64,000 nucleotides of DNA from Cinclus cinclus (taxonomy: Eukaryota; Chordata; Aves; Passeriformes; Cinclidae). Position numbers and translations under genes: made by a program. The notes under the pieces are model-generated. The model was given only the letters and a program-made list of their open reading frames with translations, was not told the origin of the DNA and ran no database searches. The stretch lies in the NCBI RefSeq assembly GCF_963662255.1, contig NC_085047.1, forward strand, positions 14,810,347 through 14,874,346. Direction: 5' to 3'. Within the stretch, counting starts at the first letter, position 1. Each line of letters begins with the position of its first letter. Of this stretch, positions 22,230-35,309 are shown piece by piece.

Positions 22230-23429
22230 TGTCCTGGTTTTCTATTAATTCCGTCTTTGGTGAAGAGGAATAAATCAGCTACGGAAGCAGTGGATGGATG
22301 GCTCTGAGAATCGGCACACTGCTAAACCGATTGGGAAGGCTGGAGACGCCTCTACGGATCCTATTTTAAGAACGAAAAAACCGCGGGATGTTCCTTTTCG
22401 CCTGCCTTGGGAAAACGCGGGCGGCCCCGGGAGCGCTCCCCCCACGGGCAGTGCCTGGCAGGGATCGTGTGAGCAACAGCGAGAGGCGATTCCCCCGTGC
22501 AAGGCACGGAGGGGATTAACCTTTTCAGCGCTGCAGGGCTCTACAAAATCTTTTCAATTGACAGAGCTTGAAAACAGACCAGCCTACAGAAGCCAGTTCT
22601 CTCCCGAATCGGAGGAGAGCAGAGCAACATGGAAACACCAAAGTCGGTGAAGAGGGAGGAGGAAGAAGAGATGCTCCAGACCTCGGAGCTGAAATTCCTC
22701 TACAAACGGTGGTGAAGACTATAATACACCAGACTATTTCCCTGTAATTCGTAAAGTGTTCGATGCAGCGCCCACCCGCAGCCAGTGACAGCTGAAGAAT
22801 GTAGATGCTGAAAAAGCTGTGATCTGACTTGAAGAGAGAGGGAGAGCTTTTGCTTTCAGAGATAGAAGAAGAGGACCCTTCGCTTCTATATAAGAACAGC
22901 TCACCCTTTAAAATTGTACCCCGTTATCCGCAATGGCCACAAATGGTAATTGTGGGAAGACTGCCAGACCATGGGAGGGATTCCACATGCAAGCAGGTGC
23001 CGGGTGGATTGTTTAGCCATGAAATGTTTAGCCATGTTTCCTGTGGCATGGCATGAGAGACTCCTTTCCCTAAGTGAAATGAAGAAATATTTATTTTCAG
23101 AAGTAGTAAACTGACTCAAAATCTCACATTTCATCTCTTTACATTGCTGGTGGGAAGGAAAGAGGGGCTAGGGGGAGGAAAGATGTTCTGAAGGTTCATT
23201 TTAGTTCTTATCATTCCTCTTTTAATTCTGCTAATAAAGATTTCTTTTTACCTTTTAAAGTTTTGAGCCTGTCTTGCCCCTAAACTGCTTTCTCCTGGTC
23301 CTTATATCAACCCTGTGAGCTTTATTTTAACAGGATTTTTTCTCCTCCTCTGCCCAATTATAGCAGAGGAGGACGAGAAGATGATTTTTGTGAGTGCGCT
23401 GGCGTTTGGCCAGTGGTCAACCCACTACA
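22230..23429 (+). mobile_element. Solo LTR (1200 bp) with GAGTG target-site duplication
   Basis: It starts TGTCCTGGTTTTC and ends CAACCCACTACA. It is flanked by identical GAGTG pentamers at 22225-22229 and 23430-23434. The orientation is clear: TATATAAG at 22887-22894 and AATAAA at 23233-23238 on the + strand. A GC-rich, CpG-containing block lies at about 22380-22520. No internal retroviral genes remain. The family differs from the two neighbouring LTR types, but the duplication length is the same. Confidence 0.87.
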
Positions 23430-23434
23430 GAGTG

Positions 23435-25516
23435 TTTTTCCCATATCTAGCTCTCATGAAAACCATCAAGGAGAAAGAAAAAATCAGTAGTTTTGTAAAT
23501 AAAGAGATGCCATCAGAAATCTCTTGACAAAATGATGCACAGATGACTGAGCTTACCTGGCTATTCCTTTTCTCTTTTCTCCTCACTCTGATGTGGAACT
23601 TGGCAGCTACATGGGTCACCTTGAAGGTACACAAACAAGCCTCTGCTTGTACTCTGAGTTACTATTTAATCCCCTCCTGGCACTGTGCATGAGACTTTAC
23701 CAAAGGCATTAATGAGTTGCTAGTGAAAATTACAGCCTCAAGTGTGTGTTTGCTTCGTTAGTAAAATTGCAATACATTGTTACAGCTGTTCTTTTCTGGT
23801 CAGGAAAGCTCCAAAATCAACATTTTGACACAACAGGTAAAGGACCACCGTGTACTGCCAGACCTCATCAAAGGCACTTAATGCCTGATGATAACACAAC
23901 CACTTGTCTTCTCATGTTTGTCACCTCCAAAGTCCCCTGCAGTTATGAAGATCCAGTGCAATTTTTTTCCTTAAGTGTGCATTTGAAATTCAAGTGGGTA
24001 TTATGGACTTCCTGTGAAATGGATGGATTCCACGTGCTCACTTGGCTGTGGAAACATCTGAAGCACAAAGGGGTCTGCTAAATAAACCTCATTATACATC
24101 TCTCTGGTAGTTATTCAAGACTGTACAGAGTGAGAGACATTTTATACCTCATCCTTCTGAGTTAGAGGATAAAAGGACATGACCAAAATGCAAAGAAGAA
24201 AATTTTCCATGACAGCATCAATATTGGCAGAGCTTTTAGTCATAATTAGGGTTTTGCTAACAGAAGTTTTATTTTCTGAAAAAAAATATATGGATTTGGA
24301 CACTTTTTCTTTCCCAATGACATCTCTTTCTTGTTTTCCAAAAGCGGAAATACTTTACCAAGAAAACCTTGATCTGGACTTCTCAGAGGCTTTTGTCACC
24401 TCTCTGAAGTGCTCTGAGATAAAGGTAAATGTGCAGCATCCCTAGGAGAGGAAGTGCATGTGCTGTGCTCCACACACCCGATTTCATGGGAAATGCCATG
24501 CCACAGCAGGTGGGTGTTTCCTGCGGGATTGCAGCCCATGGACAGCCCATGCTGGAGCAGTGAGAGAGACTGTAGGGAGAAAGGAGTGGCAAAGTGAAGC
24601 CATTAAGGACTGACTGCAGCCCCACATTCCCTGTTCCTCTCCACCACTTGGAGAGGGAGGAGGAAGAGGAGTTGGGGATGAAGGAGTAAAGTTGATCCTG
24701 GGAACAAACGGTGGGGGAAGAGTTGTTCTAATTTTTGGCTTTGTTCTTCATAATCCAATTATATTTCAACCATCAATAAATTATATTACTGCTTGTCCAT
24801 GTAACTGGTAAGTGATCCCCTTGTCCTTATCTTGGCCCTTGAGATTTTTCATCTTTTCTCCCCATGCCCTGTTGAGGAAGGGGACTGAAAGAATGATGGG
24901 TTGGACATCTGTTAGCCAGATAAGGTCAACCCCCTAATTCCCCTTCCCTTTGGAATTGTTTGTGAAGTGATCAGCTCTTTGGAGAGTCAGCATGCCAGGG
25001 AAGAGCACACGCAGGCTGTAAGGGATAGGAGGGTCACTGCTCCTCTCTGCCCAGCCCATTCCCAAAGCAAAATACCATTCCCTGCCTGAGAGGGCATGTG
25101 GCTTCTGGCTGTGGTAGCTGCCAGCAGCAGTCTACCCTCTGTCTTTGGTTTTTGCATGTGATCCCTGGAAGTATGTACTCTCTCCTAAGCTCTTGAAGGG
25201 AAGCTCCACTTTCAGGTGCTCCCCACTTGCCTAAAGATATATCAATCTTTGCAGCTCTGTCCCCACCCCATCTCAAAAATGAGTCATCCCAATGCTGGGA
25301 TCAGGGAAAACTCTCATACTCTCCAGCCCATGTATTTTCCTTGACCTGCCGCCTTTCTTTAGTCAGAGAATTACTTACTGCTCCCAAGGCAACAGGCTGA
25401 GCATATTGCTTCTCAGTTCTTTTTTTGAAAAAAATCAAACCGCCTTAAAAGGGGTCTGTTTGCTTCAGGGTACTGCAGCATTCCCTCTACAGATGAGAGT
25501 AACAGGGTGGCAGGTT
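23435..25516. other. Intergenic DNA with one LTR-like patch
   Basis: No gene is recognised. The frames 23746-24081 and 24179-24445 carry no motif. The part 24440-24935 looks LTR-derived and is listed separately. Confidence 0.45.
24440..24935 (+). mobile_element. Possible LTR 3' part
   Basis: A purine-rich block (GGGAGGAGGAAGAGGAG near 24655) is followed by CAATAAATT near 24774. The end, near 24905-24935, reads TAGCCAGATAAGGTCAACCC. This end resembles the close of the solo LTR at 22230-23429 (GGCCAGTGGTCAACCC). No start and no target duplication could be found. Confidence 0.35.
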
Positions 25517-25593
25517 GTATTGAGTTTGCATGGCAAGGTTTTGGTAGCAGCATGGGGGGCTACATTGCCTTGTGGCCTCCACTGGCCCCTCTC
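25517..25593 (+). mobile_element. LTR 5'-end stub, same family as the solo LTR at 9365-10802
   Basis: TGTATTGAGTTTGCATGGCA at 25517 matches the - strand start of the solo LTR (TGTATTGGTTTGC). Only about 75 bases are present before the sequence changes to CR1. The remainder of the LTR is missing. Confidence 0.55.
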
Positions 25594-25916
25594 CAGTAGC
25601 TCCTTGTGCTGAGGAGCCCAGGACTAGATGCAGCACTCCAGATATGGCCTCACTTTGACCAAGTAGAGGGGAAGGATCACCTCCACTGACCTGCTGGCCA
25701 CACTCTTCACAAGGCATCCCAGGATAGATTTGGCCCTCCTGGCCACAAGGGCACTGCTGGATCATGGTTAACTTGTCCCCCACCAAGACTGCCATGTCCT
25801 TCATGTTCTTATCAGCACAGCTGCTGTCCAGCAGATTAGCCCAAGCCCGTGCTGTTACTTGGGGCTATTCCTCCACAGGTACAGGATCCCTACACATTTT
25901 CTTGTTGAGGCATTAA
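25594..25916 (-). mobile_element. CR1 LINE fragment, 3' end missing
   Basis: In antisense, the sequence with GGAGCCCAGGACTAGATGCA, GACCTGCTGGCCACACTCTT and ACAGGTACAGGATCC follows the CR1 3'UTR and ORF2-end consensus as I know it. The CR1 3' tail that should lie at the low-coordinate side is replaced by the LTR stub. Confidence 0.75.
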
Positions 25917-28675
25917 GGCATTTCAAACTTGGTCATTTACACGTTTATGTAGGGGGAAGAACATCCCTGCTGCTTGTTTCAACGTCTGACCAGCACAGCA
26001 GTGTCTAAGCTCACAGTTCCAGCATCTTTAAAAATGTCTTTTTGTGGAGACAAATAAGAGAGAAATCTGAGGGAATAGTGAGGAATGCATTATCTCCAGG
26101 TTTCCTGAGCTTGCTGTGTCTCAGGGCCAGAAAGCCTCCCCTGACAAGTCCTCTGGGTAAAGCCAAAAAAAGATAACTCCTGGCAGTTGCCTGGTAACTG
26201 AAGGTGTGGCATCCCATTGCCTTTAGGTATCACCAGCAAAAAGACCTTTTATTAAAAAGTGAAGTTATTTTCTCATGTTCTTTTTTGTAAACCTGCCTTG
26301 TTCCTTTTGCCAACAAATCCTGTTAGAGCAGGGGGGTCCTAACTGGGATTTGACTGGCACAGTACCCTGAAGACTGTGTAAAAAAGGCAGTCTCACATTC
26401 AAAGGCCCTTTAGTTGGAAGGCACTTGTTTGTAGGGAGAGAGCAACTCCACCTGCAAACACGGGTGTGAACCTAAGTGACAGTGTCGTTGGTCACATCAC
26501 ACAGGTAGTTGGTCAACATGAGTGGCACAAAGAAAGAGACAAGGTGTGTCCTGTCATATCTCTAGTGGCTGCTGGGAGGCAGGTTTGTTCATCTCTGGTC
26601 TAAACTGTAGCACCACAAAGGCTATCTGCAAGGGCTGTGTCCAGCAGCTGGACCCCAAATTTCAGTGCTCCTGAGTGATAAAATCTTGCTTTCACCCTCC
26701 CAGAGATCTCTACCTGGCATCTCCACTGACAGAGATCAGCTCTCCTTGTCACTGTGTGATGGCCAAGGCAGCTCATCCATCCTCTTCTCCAGCTCGGGAT
26801 GCATGTCTTGGCTGCTGCAGTGACAGACTGAGACAGCATGGCCTGCCCTGGATCTGCACAGAGGGCAGAAGTAAGACATTACCTCAGTGGTATCTGAGGC
26901 AGTGCATCCCTCTGGCACTGTTAGGGATGTATGCCTCAGGACTTCCATTGCTCTCACACTGCTGGATTAAATTTGACCAGTAAATGGAGCACTGACCATG
27001 CACTCCCTTAACCTCTCCCTGGTCAGAGCTTTTTCCATGTCAGAACTGTGGTGGTACTTCTCTGTGTCAGTACCCATTCCTGCTCCAAATGGCTCCAGAA
27101 TTGCCATTTTCATTCCAAATTTCTAATGCACATAGAGCAAGAGGGCAGCAAAGTGACCACACCAGTGATGTTTGCTGTCAGCCCATATAAATAATGACTC
27201 CCAGTGCTTCCCAATGCTGTCTGGCTGCAGAGTGCTCCAGGGAGAATGGGCTTAACACTGTAATTAAGCAGCTCCTCTGATGGCCAGAAATGCCAAAGCT
27301 TTCAGGGAGTGTAACGCTCTCCTTGCCTTTCTCATTTTCTGCTTTTCTTGGAAGAAGGAAAATCACGTGGAAGGGCTTCTTTTTTTCTTTCCCTGCCCAC
27401 AGGTTGTTTGTAACATAACAAATGCTTTCCTAAATCCAATTAAAGGGCCAACTCCACCACCAGAGTAGCTCAACTCTGACAGTGCCAGCTGTCAAGATGA
27501 GCACATGAGCCTGGGTACCAGTGGCAATCCTTCCTCCTCACTCTCCTGGTGTTCCCAGATCCTGTATTTGAGCTGTTAGAGGGCACATCCTTGCCTAATC
27601 TCTTTGGTATTTATTTATGGACCTGTTGTACATTAATGTTTCTAGCCCATGTTTGGAGCTGATTATCCTGAAGCAGTGAGTCCAAGATGACCACATGCTG
27701 TGTACAGATGAACATACTTTTCCCTCTTGGACCAATGGCCTGTGAGGTTCAGCAGGTGTCCTCAAGCTCTAGCTTGTGCACAAGGTAGTGGATAACAGTT
27801 CTGCATCCTGCATCACAGTTTTGTAAACTTTGGATCACACTGTACACCCCAAGCCCCCTCCAAATGATGCTCTCTTTGCTTTTTTCCAAGTGGTTGTTAA
27901 GTTCTTTATATACCACATGAAGGGTGAAGTTGTGATCTTGTTAGTGTTAGGAAGAGAATATATGGTTAATATGTGGGGAGTGTACATGCACTTCTAGGAG
28001 ATTAAAGAAAGAATTCTGAAATGTTGATGTCTTAAGTTGTGCATGTTACTTTTTTTCTTTTTTTTTTTCTTTTCTTTTTTCTTCTGTTTCCTTACTGAGG
28101 TTTCCATAAGTGGTCTGTTTCTGGTTTGGCTCCATATTAGTGTCAAGTTATAGCACATTAGTCTGAAGCTCTGCCTCTAGTGAATGAGACAGCAGAATGT
28201 GGATATTTTAGGCAGACTGTACTTTTCTACTGTGTTTTGATCTGGTAAAATGAAACAAGAATTTCTCCCCGTCTCTCTCTCCCCAGCTGTGCATCACACT
28301 GCTGGGTGAAGGGTTCACCTGCAACTCATTTGAGGACAGGTACCAGTACCGGCAGGCAAAATCTTTTATGTAGTATGAGGCAAAATTGTGGATCATCAGT
28401 TGTCTGGAATGTCTTGGGATCTGCAAATCAGCTTCAGCATCTTCTACACTTCTGTCATTCTCTACAAAGCTGCTGTCAGGGTTCCCTGGGAGGGAGAAAG
28501 ACCTTTCCTGGCACTTCCAGCAGCACACGGATAGTCAGCTGGAACACTCAGTTTTTGGTTTAATTGCCTTTAATTGCCTCCTGCCTTAACATTTGATACC
28601 TTTACACCACCTTGCATGCATTCTGCCAGTCCTTCTTTTTCTGCATTTCTAAAATGCAGCTGCTACTTCGTAACA
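25917..28675. other. Intergenic DNA
   Basis: No gene is recognised. A T-rich tract lies at 28049-28093. The frames at 26600-26983 on both strands have no motif. Confidence 0.5.
28049..28093. repeat. Polypyrimidine low-complexity tract
   Basis: Runs of T broken by single C bases over about 45 bases. Confidence 0.85.
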
Positions 28676-28775
28676 GGGGAGTTAGCTCAGAGGAGTTAGT
28701 GCACTGTGGTGCACTGTGCCTTCAGAGATTGTTTCTGCCTGGGAAAGGTTTGCATCCAATCGCCCCTGTGGCACA
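28676..28775 (+). mobile_element. tRNA-like sequence, probable decayed tRNA-derived SINE
   Basis: GGGGAGTTAGCTCAGAGG at 28676 looks like a tRNA 5' half. TAGCTCAGAGG at 28683-28693 fits the pol III A box. GGTTTGCATCC at 28747-28757 matches the B box GGTTCGANTCC at nine of eleven sites. CGCCCC follows and could pair with the initial GGGG. The A-to-B spacing is longer than in a normal tRNA and the arms do not fold well, so it is not a working tRNA. Confidence 0.33.
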
Positions 28776-31700
28776 CAGCTCTGGCTGGGGCATACACACG
28801 TAGGACACTTGGCTGCTAACTCACATCCCAAGCCTTGTGGAGATCAGCTCCCCTCCCATGTGATGAGCATCGTCCGCATACCAGCCAGATTAATTAATCA
28901 CTTGCAGGCATACAGAGGATGGTGTCTCACAGCCAGAATGAGAGAGAGGCAAACACTGCAGCTCTGCACCAATAAATGTCTATTGCTGAGTGAAGGATCC
29001 TTCTGAGGCAGCCGCTGAAAGCCTTAGAAATGTCCTCACTGCCCAGCTATTTTGAGCAAAAGGTTTAAACTAATACCTGTAGGAATTACTGCTGTTTTTT
29101 GCCCTTGAACTGATCTTCTCTGGCTTACAAAGCCTCTAAATTTTTGCTAGCTACATGCTCTGATTTGGCACCTTTTCTTCCAGTTTTCAAGCAGAGTCCT
29201 TGTTGCAGACCTAGCAACCTCTTCAGCTGGATCCTTTGTTGCTCCACTGTGTCTTGCCTCACTGTAAATCTCTATCACGTGGCATGCAATTCCCGTGAAA
29301 AAATGAATAAATTTTGGGTTGAGATGACTCATTTGAGATTACTGTAATGCACAGGGTAAAAGCATTGACAGACTGCACAGCTTGGACTCACATGACCAGC
29401 ACAGTGACAGAACCTAATGCAGATTTTGCTTTTTGGTGGTGTGTCTGCTGAATTAAGAGGTTGTTCCTGTACCCTTGTTAGATGGAAAACTAGTTATTAC
29501 CATGAACAAACTTCAGGGCACAACAAATGGGAAAAAAACCCCACCTCTCTAATTGTCTGTCAGGCAAAAGCAAACCTATGTTCCTGCTGATCCAACTTGG
29601 GTTCAATTATTTTTATGCTGTTGTACGTTCAAGATGGGAACTACTGAAAAATCACTTGGCATTTTGAGGGTAATGCTAACATTTCTTACTGAGTGGCAGG
29701 GAGGGATGGAAAAAGAAGAACAGGAAAGACTGACCATGTCTCACACCTGAAAAAGAGGCACTGTTGACTCTGATGGTTTGTTTAGGATCTGCTGGGGGGT
29801 TAAAATACCGCCCCTGAGAGCCTCCATGTCACCCATTGACATATTTGTTTCTCAGAGAGATTCTGGTGTGTGGAAGACAGGCCCCTTGCAGAGGACATCA
29901 ACATCAAGGTCTGTTTCCAAGGTCTCAGGTGCCTGATGGAGATGTAAGACCCCAAATCACCTAGGGCAAGGGGAGGGGTAACCCAAATAACTCTGCTGGC
30001 TCCAAGCTTGTAGGTTGGGCATTACTCAGAAATGGGAGATTGGAGTAGGCAAGTCATAGAGGAGGGTGGATGAAGTCCTCCTCTGAGGAAAGGGAGAAGA
30101 GAAAGATGACAAAAAGAAGCGCTGGGATTCATTTTTATTGACAGTACATTTACTACAATGACAAAAGCATTGGTCACTAACCACCCCACCATGCAGTGCC
30201 CTCATCAGTGACAGCCATGAGTTCCACATTCCAGATGTCCCCAGCTCCACTTCTGTCCAGAAACATCCACTCCACTTCCACCATGAACATGGGGAGGGCT
30301 TGAAAAGGACCATACTGACAAAGATATGGAACCCAAGGCTGGGACCAGATGCCCTGAGTGACAAGAGTCCTTCTGCAGAGATGTCCATAACTGTAATATA
30401 AAGGTCCATGAAATTCCATATAAGGCTGGGCAGCCTTGGCAGCCAGTGCAGCTGGAGATTCCCTGAACAAAGCTCGGGATGGGAAGGTGAGCACAGCCAG
30501 CATCTCCAATGAAGGAAGAGAGCCTGGAGGACTATCTGACAAACTCTGAGCAGCACCTTACTCTGGCAGTCTTGTCCACCCCAAACTGGGTAATGCTTGG
30601 CTGGCAGGACTGGCATGGGGAGTTGCCCCAGGCAATAGCCCCAGGGCACCAGATCTTCTGATCCCAGGGATTAGCTCCCAAAAATTGACATGGAACACCA
30701 GAGTCTACTCACAGCTGATGGCCTTGACTACGGCCACTCACACTGAGAGGCTGGATGTTTGGCAGGCACACCAAGGGGGATGAGGCAGCACATGTCCCTG
30801 AGGCCCTGGTCACACTCAGACAAGGCATGGTGGCCTCTCAGGAGGAACTCCTGCCATCCTCATCCTTTTGGGAAAGACAGCCCAGGACAACAGACATCAA
30901 GTATCTTCCTGCCTTCAGGATTACCTCCTACGCTTGACCCACAGCCCCTTGGAGATCACTCTGTCCACACATGAACACAGTGAATGGATAAGTCAGCTTT
31001 GTGGTGCCCCTCAGGAGTCACACCAGGAAAAACAAAAATATTTTTATTTTTATGTCATTAACCCTTAAAAAGGAGATGGTGTGTACACAAACTGATGTGA
31101 GCAGCAACACAGTGACAGAGCCAGAGGAAAAGACACTGCAATACTTTATAGAAGGGATGATGTGTGAGTGAGACAGGGTTTGATGGGGTCCCTCGGCCCA
31201 TGAAAGTGCCAGACCCTATGTGCAGTAGAATTCTTCAGCTGGATTATAGATACTGTGAAATAAACACCTTGAATTTAGGTTGCACTGAGTGTGTCAGGAC
31301 GTGTCCTTCCCTCTCTACCACAGGTGGCTGGTGCATAAAGAGATAACTGGGGCTGAAAGGCTCAGCAAGGGCTCATCTCTGGCACCAAAAGGGCTCAGAC
31401 CCCAGCTAAGAATCAACATCTAAGCCTGGAAAGTGGATGTGGGAAGAGATAAAGGAAATATTCTTGACTGAGAGACACTATTTCACAAACTATAAAAGAT
31501 GCCTGAGTTATCACAGAGGCAGAAGCCTCTTACACCCTGACAAGTGTCCAAGACTTCTTCCCAGAGTTTGGATGCAGATTCCATAATTACTTTCCTGGGA
31601 ATTGAGGGAAAGTATCTCCATGTGTGCCTCACCAAGAATTAGATTAAAAGATACATTGGATCCTAAGTTATATTTTTTCTTTGCTAGTTGTAAAATTAAT

Positions 31701-34700
31701 AGATACCTTTAACCTCACCCTGTATTTGCTTACTAGAAGTTTATTTTTGCTTTTATTCCTGTGCAGTAGTAGTTTGTTTTGTCATATCTGTCAGTTTTTT
31801 TGTCTATTAAATAAATAATTCATTCTCTAACAGACTGAATCAGTCATTATTAAGGAATTTTTGAATGAGAGTGGCTTTTGAGGTGCTGGCCATCTCACTA
31901 AAGCTATTGTGTGCTGCCAGAGGCCTGGGAAAAAGGCATGGGCTTGTCTAAACCCACATCCATTAATAACAACGAGGGCATGGGATGCCTCAGGACCAAG
32001 TGCTTTGATCAGTGGATCCACACTTACTACATTGCATTAACTGCTAAGATAGGCTGAGCCAGATGCCACACCAGGTTTCTCTACATCAAAAGCAGCAACA
32101 GCATGAAGTTTCCAATGCATCTCAGCACTCACTCCTATGCAGAACAGCTTTTATACTTTCCCTGCTCCCCTGCTCTCTTTTCCAGCTGATTGAAGAGCTC
32201 TGTCTAATTCAACCCAGAAAGAATTTCTTGGTGGGTTTTTTTTTTTCAAAATTGAAAATCATGCACTTCCCAATTCCATGAAATCCTGAGCTGGAAGAAA
32301 AACAAAATGAGCAATGTTATATGTTTACAGATTTCAAGTTAATGAAGACCTTTGCTCACAGGCAAGAAAAGGCTATCAGTGCTTATTGAGGTCTATTTAT
32401 TGTTGGAGAAGATGCTGGACCAAAGTGTCCTTCAGCTAAGTGCCATTAAAGTAGATTTTAAAAAAGCTACTTTGGAAGAGTTTACAGTTGACATGGTCTG
32501 CAGCCAGGTTGGAGGAATATAATCAGAGGAGGTTTATTGAAGAATGCATGGGTTTGTGTAAATGAAACCAGGGTTTGTTCTTGAGTTGTGTAATAGTCTG
32601 CAATGCTATAAAACTGAAGGAAACATTAATTACGCATTAGCAAAATGCTGAAGACTTTATTATGCTTATTACAAAATAGTTTAGTCAAACCATATGGAGC
32701 CATTTAAAATGTCATTTGGCTAACACTGACTTACTTACACTGTGCGTATATTTAGTGCTTATTATAATTTTAGAGTGAGACACGTCTTTTTTTTAATGAG
32801 GTTGACTGTGAAGTATAAGCCTATTTTTATTATGGCCTTTGACTTGCAACATTTCTTGAGTTGTGTAGTCAAATTTGAATTTTAAATATGAAGGTCCAAG
32901 GTAATGAGAATTTTGTGTATTTCATAAAGCTCTGTGGAGCTGCAGACTTTAAAGAGCTCTAAATTATTTCAAAATAGCAATAATAGTAACATTTTCCATC
33001 TTCACAAAAAGCAAGAGAATTTTTTTTATTAGCTGTGTTTGTGATTTTACATACTGAAGGGCTAAGACAGGGAATTTACTGGGGAAAAAGTGAATCTCTA
33101 TGATGCTTTCTGAGCATCATAAAATCCCAACTCCTGTTGTCTTACCTGCACACAGGCACTGAATTTTGAACAAGTATGTATTTTAGGTATGGTAACGTGG
33201 TAAGATTTCTGACACAGAAATAAGTGTGCTATGCAAGCGGCTTGGGATTTTTAAGGGGTAATTTTATTATCAGAAAAACCCAATATAATATTTTGCTCTG
33301 TATCAGCCACAGCAGCATTTGGGATTTAATTTGTGCTGCTGATGGACAGGACTAATCTGACAGTGCCTGCCCAACCACAGAATCACAACCAGGCTGTGTC
33401 CATGTGACTGAAGCTGAGCACAGCAAAGTGAGATGGGAGTGGACCTTCAAGGTCTTGAAATAGAGGCAGAGAAGAACGCATAATATACTAAAGTCACAGG
33501 ATCTAGCATTGCTCCAGCACATGTTTCAAATGCACAGGAGTGTGAAAGCTGCAGAATGCTCCTTCTTCCAACTAAACTTGTTACAGCTCTCACACAGAGC
33601 TACCAAAGCTGTGTGCCAGGGGTCAGAATTTTGGGCTGATCAGTGGAAGACTGATGTACATAAAAGCTGTGGGTTGGGTGTTTCTTTTAATATGTTTGGT
33701 TCCCAAGCCTCAAGTGAGGTCTTACAGTCAGGATAATAATTGGAAAGTGTTTTAGAGCAAACCAGCAAGAAAAACAGAGGATGTGAGTGTTTATTCCATA
33801 TCCTCAGGGCTTCAGAGCTCTTTCTCTGCTTCTTCAGAGTAGGGCAATAAATCCTTTTCAGAAAGTAGGTTTGTATGTCTCCACCTTCCAAAACTGTGCA
33901 AGGTCTACTTTCCTGCTCATAAAATACAGTTAGGGTTTTTGCTCACTCTTTATGATCACCTTAAAGGAAGTCCTCATGACCACCTTACAGGAACCTTTTA
34001 AGTCTCTTTTTTTCCTCCCAGGCTCAGTTAACTTGAAGCCACGAGATGGCACAAGCTGAGCAGAAGACCCCCCCCTTCCCTGTGCTGACCCTGTATAGCC
34101 AGCTGCTGTGCTGCAGAAAATGGGAAAAGCATGTTTGTGACCTCTGCAGTGGAAGGTTTGAGCCATCTTGTGCTGCATGTGCTGAGGAAGTCTCCTGTCA
34201 CTGGGTTTGTCACTAGAAAATAGAAACTGTGATGAGATTAACTAATTCTTCATACCCTGGAGTCATAAAGAGCTGTATCTCTTCATTATGGTGCATTGTA
34301 TGGACCCTACTTGGTAGGTGGGCATGGGACTGAGCCCACACTTCAGGAGAGGTGAGCAAACAAACTGGTTTCCTTGACTTCCTGAAGTGTGGTGGGAAGG
34401 GTGGGCACTGCCTGGGCTCATAGGCTCTGTGCATTTCCTCTGTTCCAGGAGCAGTCATGTCAAATCACAGGCATCTTCCCAGAATGGGTCTCATGTGGTT
34501 TTGCTGCAAAGGCAGAAGTGATTTACAGACTTTAGCTTGGGGTGGCAAGATGGGTGAGCGGGGCATGAGAGCTCACTGAACTACAGCCCACTGCCTCCAC
34601 CAGGATCTGAGGCTAAGTGTACACAGGCTGGTCTTTTCTAACTGTGACAATCAGCCATCCCATATATTTCTAATTGCTATTTTTTTAATGTGGTTTTACC

Positions 34701-35309
34701 AGGAGAAGTTCAAAATGCCACAGTGCTGAGATTACTTCTCTGTCTGGAATGCTGAAGCCACCTTCAATCTTCATTTACACTGTTTAGCTTAACAATGAGG
34801 CCAGTAGCAATGTAACTAGAATCATACCAAATCCTGACTTTAATACAGACAGAAGGCTAGAGAACATGGGAGTTTTGAGGAATCCACAAAATAATCATTC
34901 TGTTTTGCATTATGTTGTTTAATCACTATGTTTAACATTGTATTATTTTATCAAAGTTATGCTCAAAATGAATGATTCAGTCCTTTGGGCAGGACTGGTG
35001 TAAATGTTTAAAGTTTACTCATTAAAGAGTTTATTATCAGACATGTCACTCTCCTAAAAGCACTGGGTTTAACTCTAATGATTCTGTGCCACAGAATTGA
35101 TTCTGCATTAAAATGTCAATGAAGGCCAGTAGCAGTTGTCTTGGCTAGACACACTCTGCTTTGGTATTTCTGTTATATGGAGCATGTACATTGCTGAATC
35201 CCATCAAAGTCCCACCTTGCAAGGCCATGTTCTAGATGGGCCTATCTGAACCAGGCATTGTGGATGTTAAATCTTCTCCAAGGTTAGTACCAGCTAGCAT
35301 GCACTCAGC
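28776..35309. other. Intergenic DNA
   Basis: No recognised gene apart from the uncertain frame at 30177-30503. Sequence between about 31,600 and 35,000 is AT-rich with nothing identifiable. Confidence 0.5.
30177..30503 (-). other. Unrecognised 108-codon frame with a nearby poly(A) signal
   Basis: From an ATG at 30501-30503 the - strand encodes MLAVLTFPSRALFRESPAAL and ends GTAWWGG, followed by tandem stops TAG TGA (30177 and just below). AATAAA lies about 40 bases after the stop (complement of 30134-30139). The frame is open upstream to a TTG at 30540-30542. No A-tail follows the poly(A) signal, so it does not look like a processed retrocopy. I recognise no domain. It may be a chance frame or part of a non-coding transcript. 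Confidence 0.18.

Noticed and set aside
30882..30889. CCAGGACA as the end of an LTR
   Set aside because: No corresponding TGTCCTGG start or duplicated flank was found upstream.
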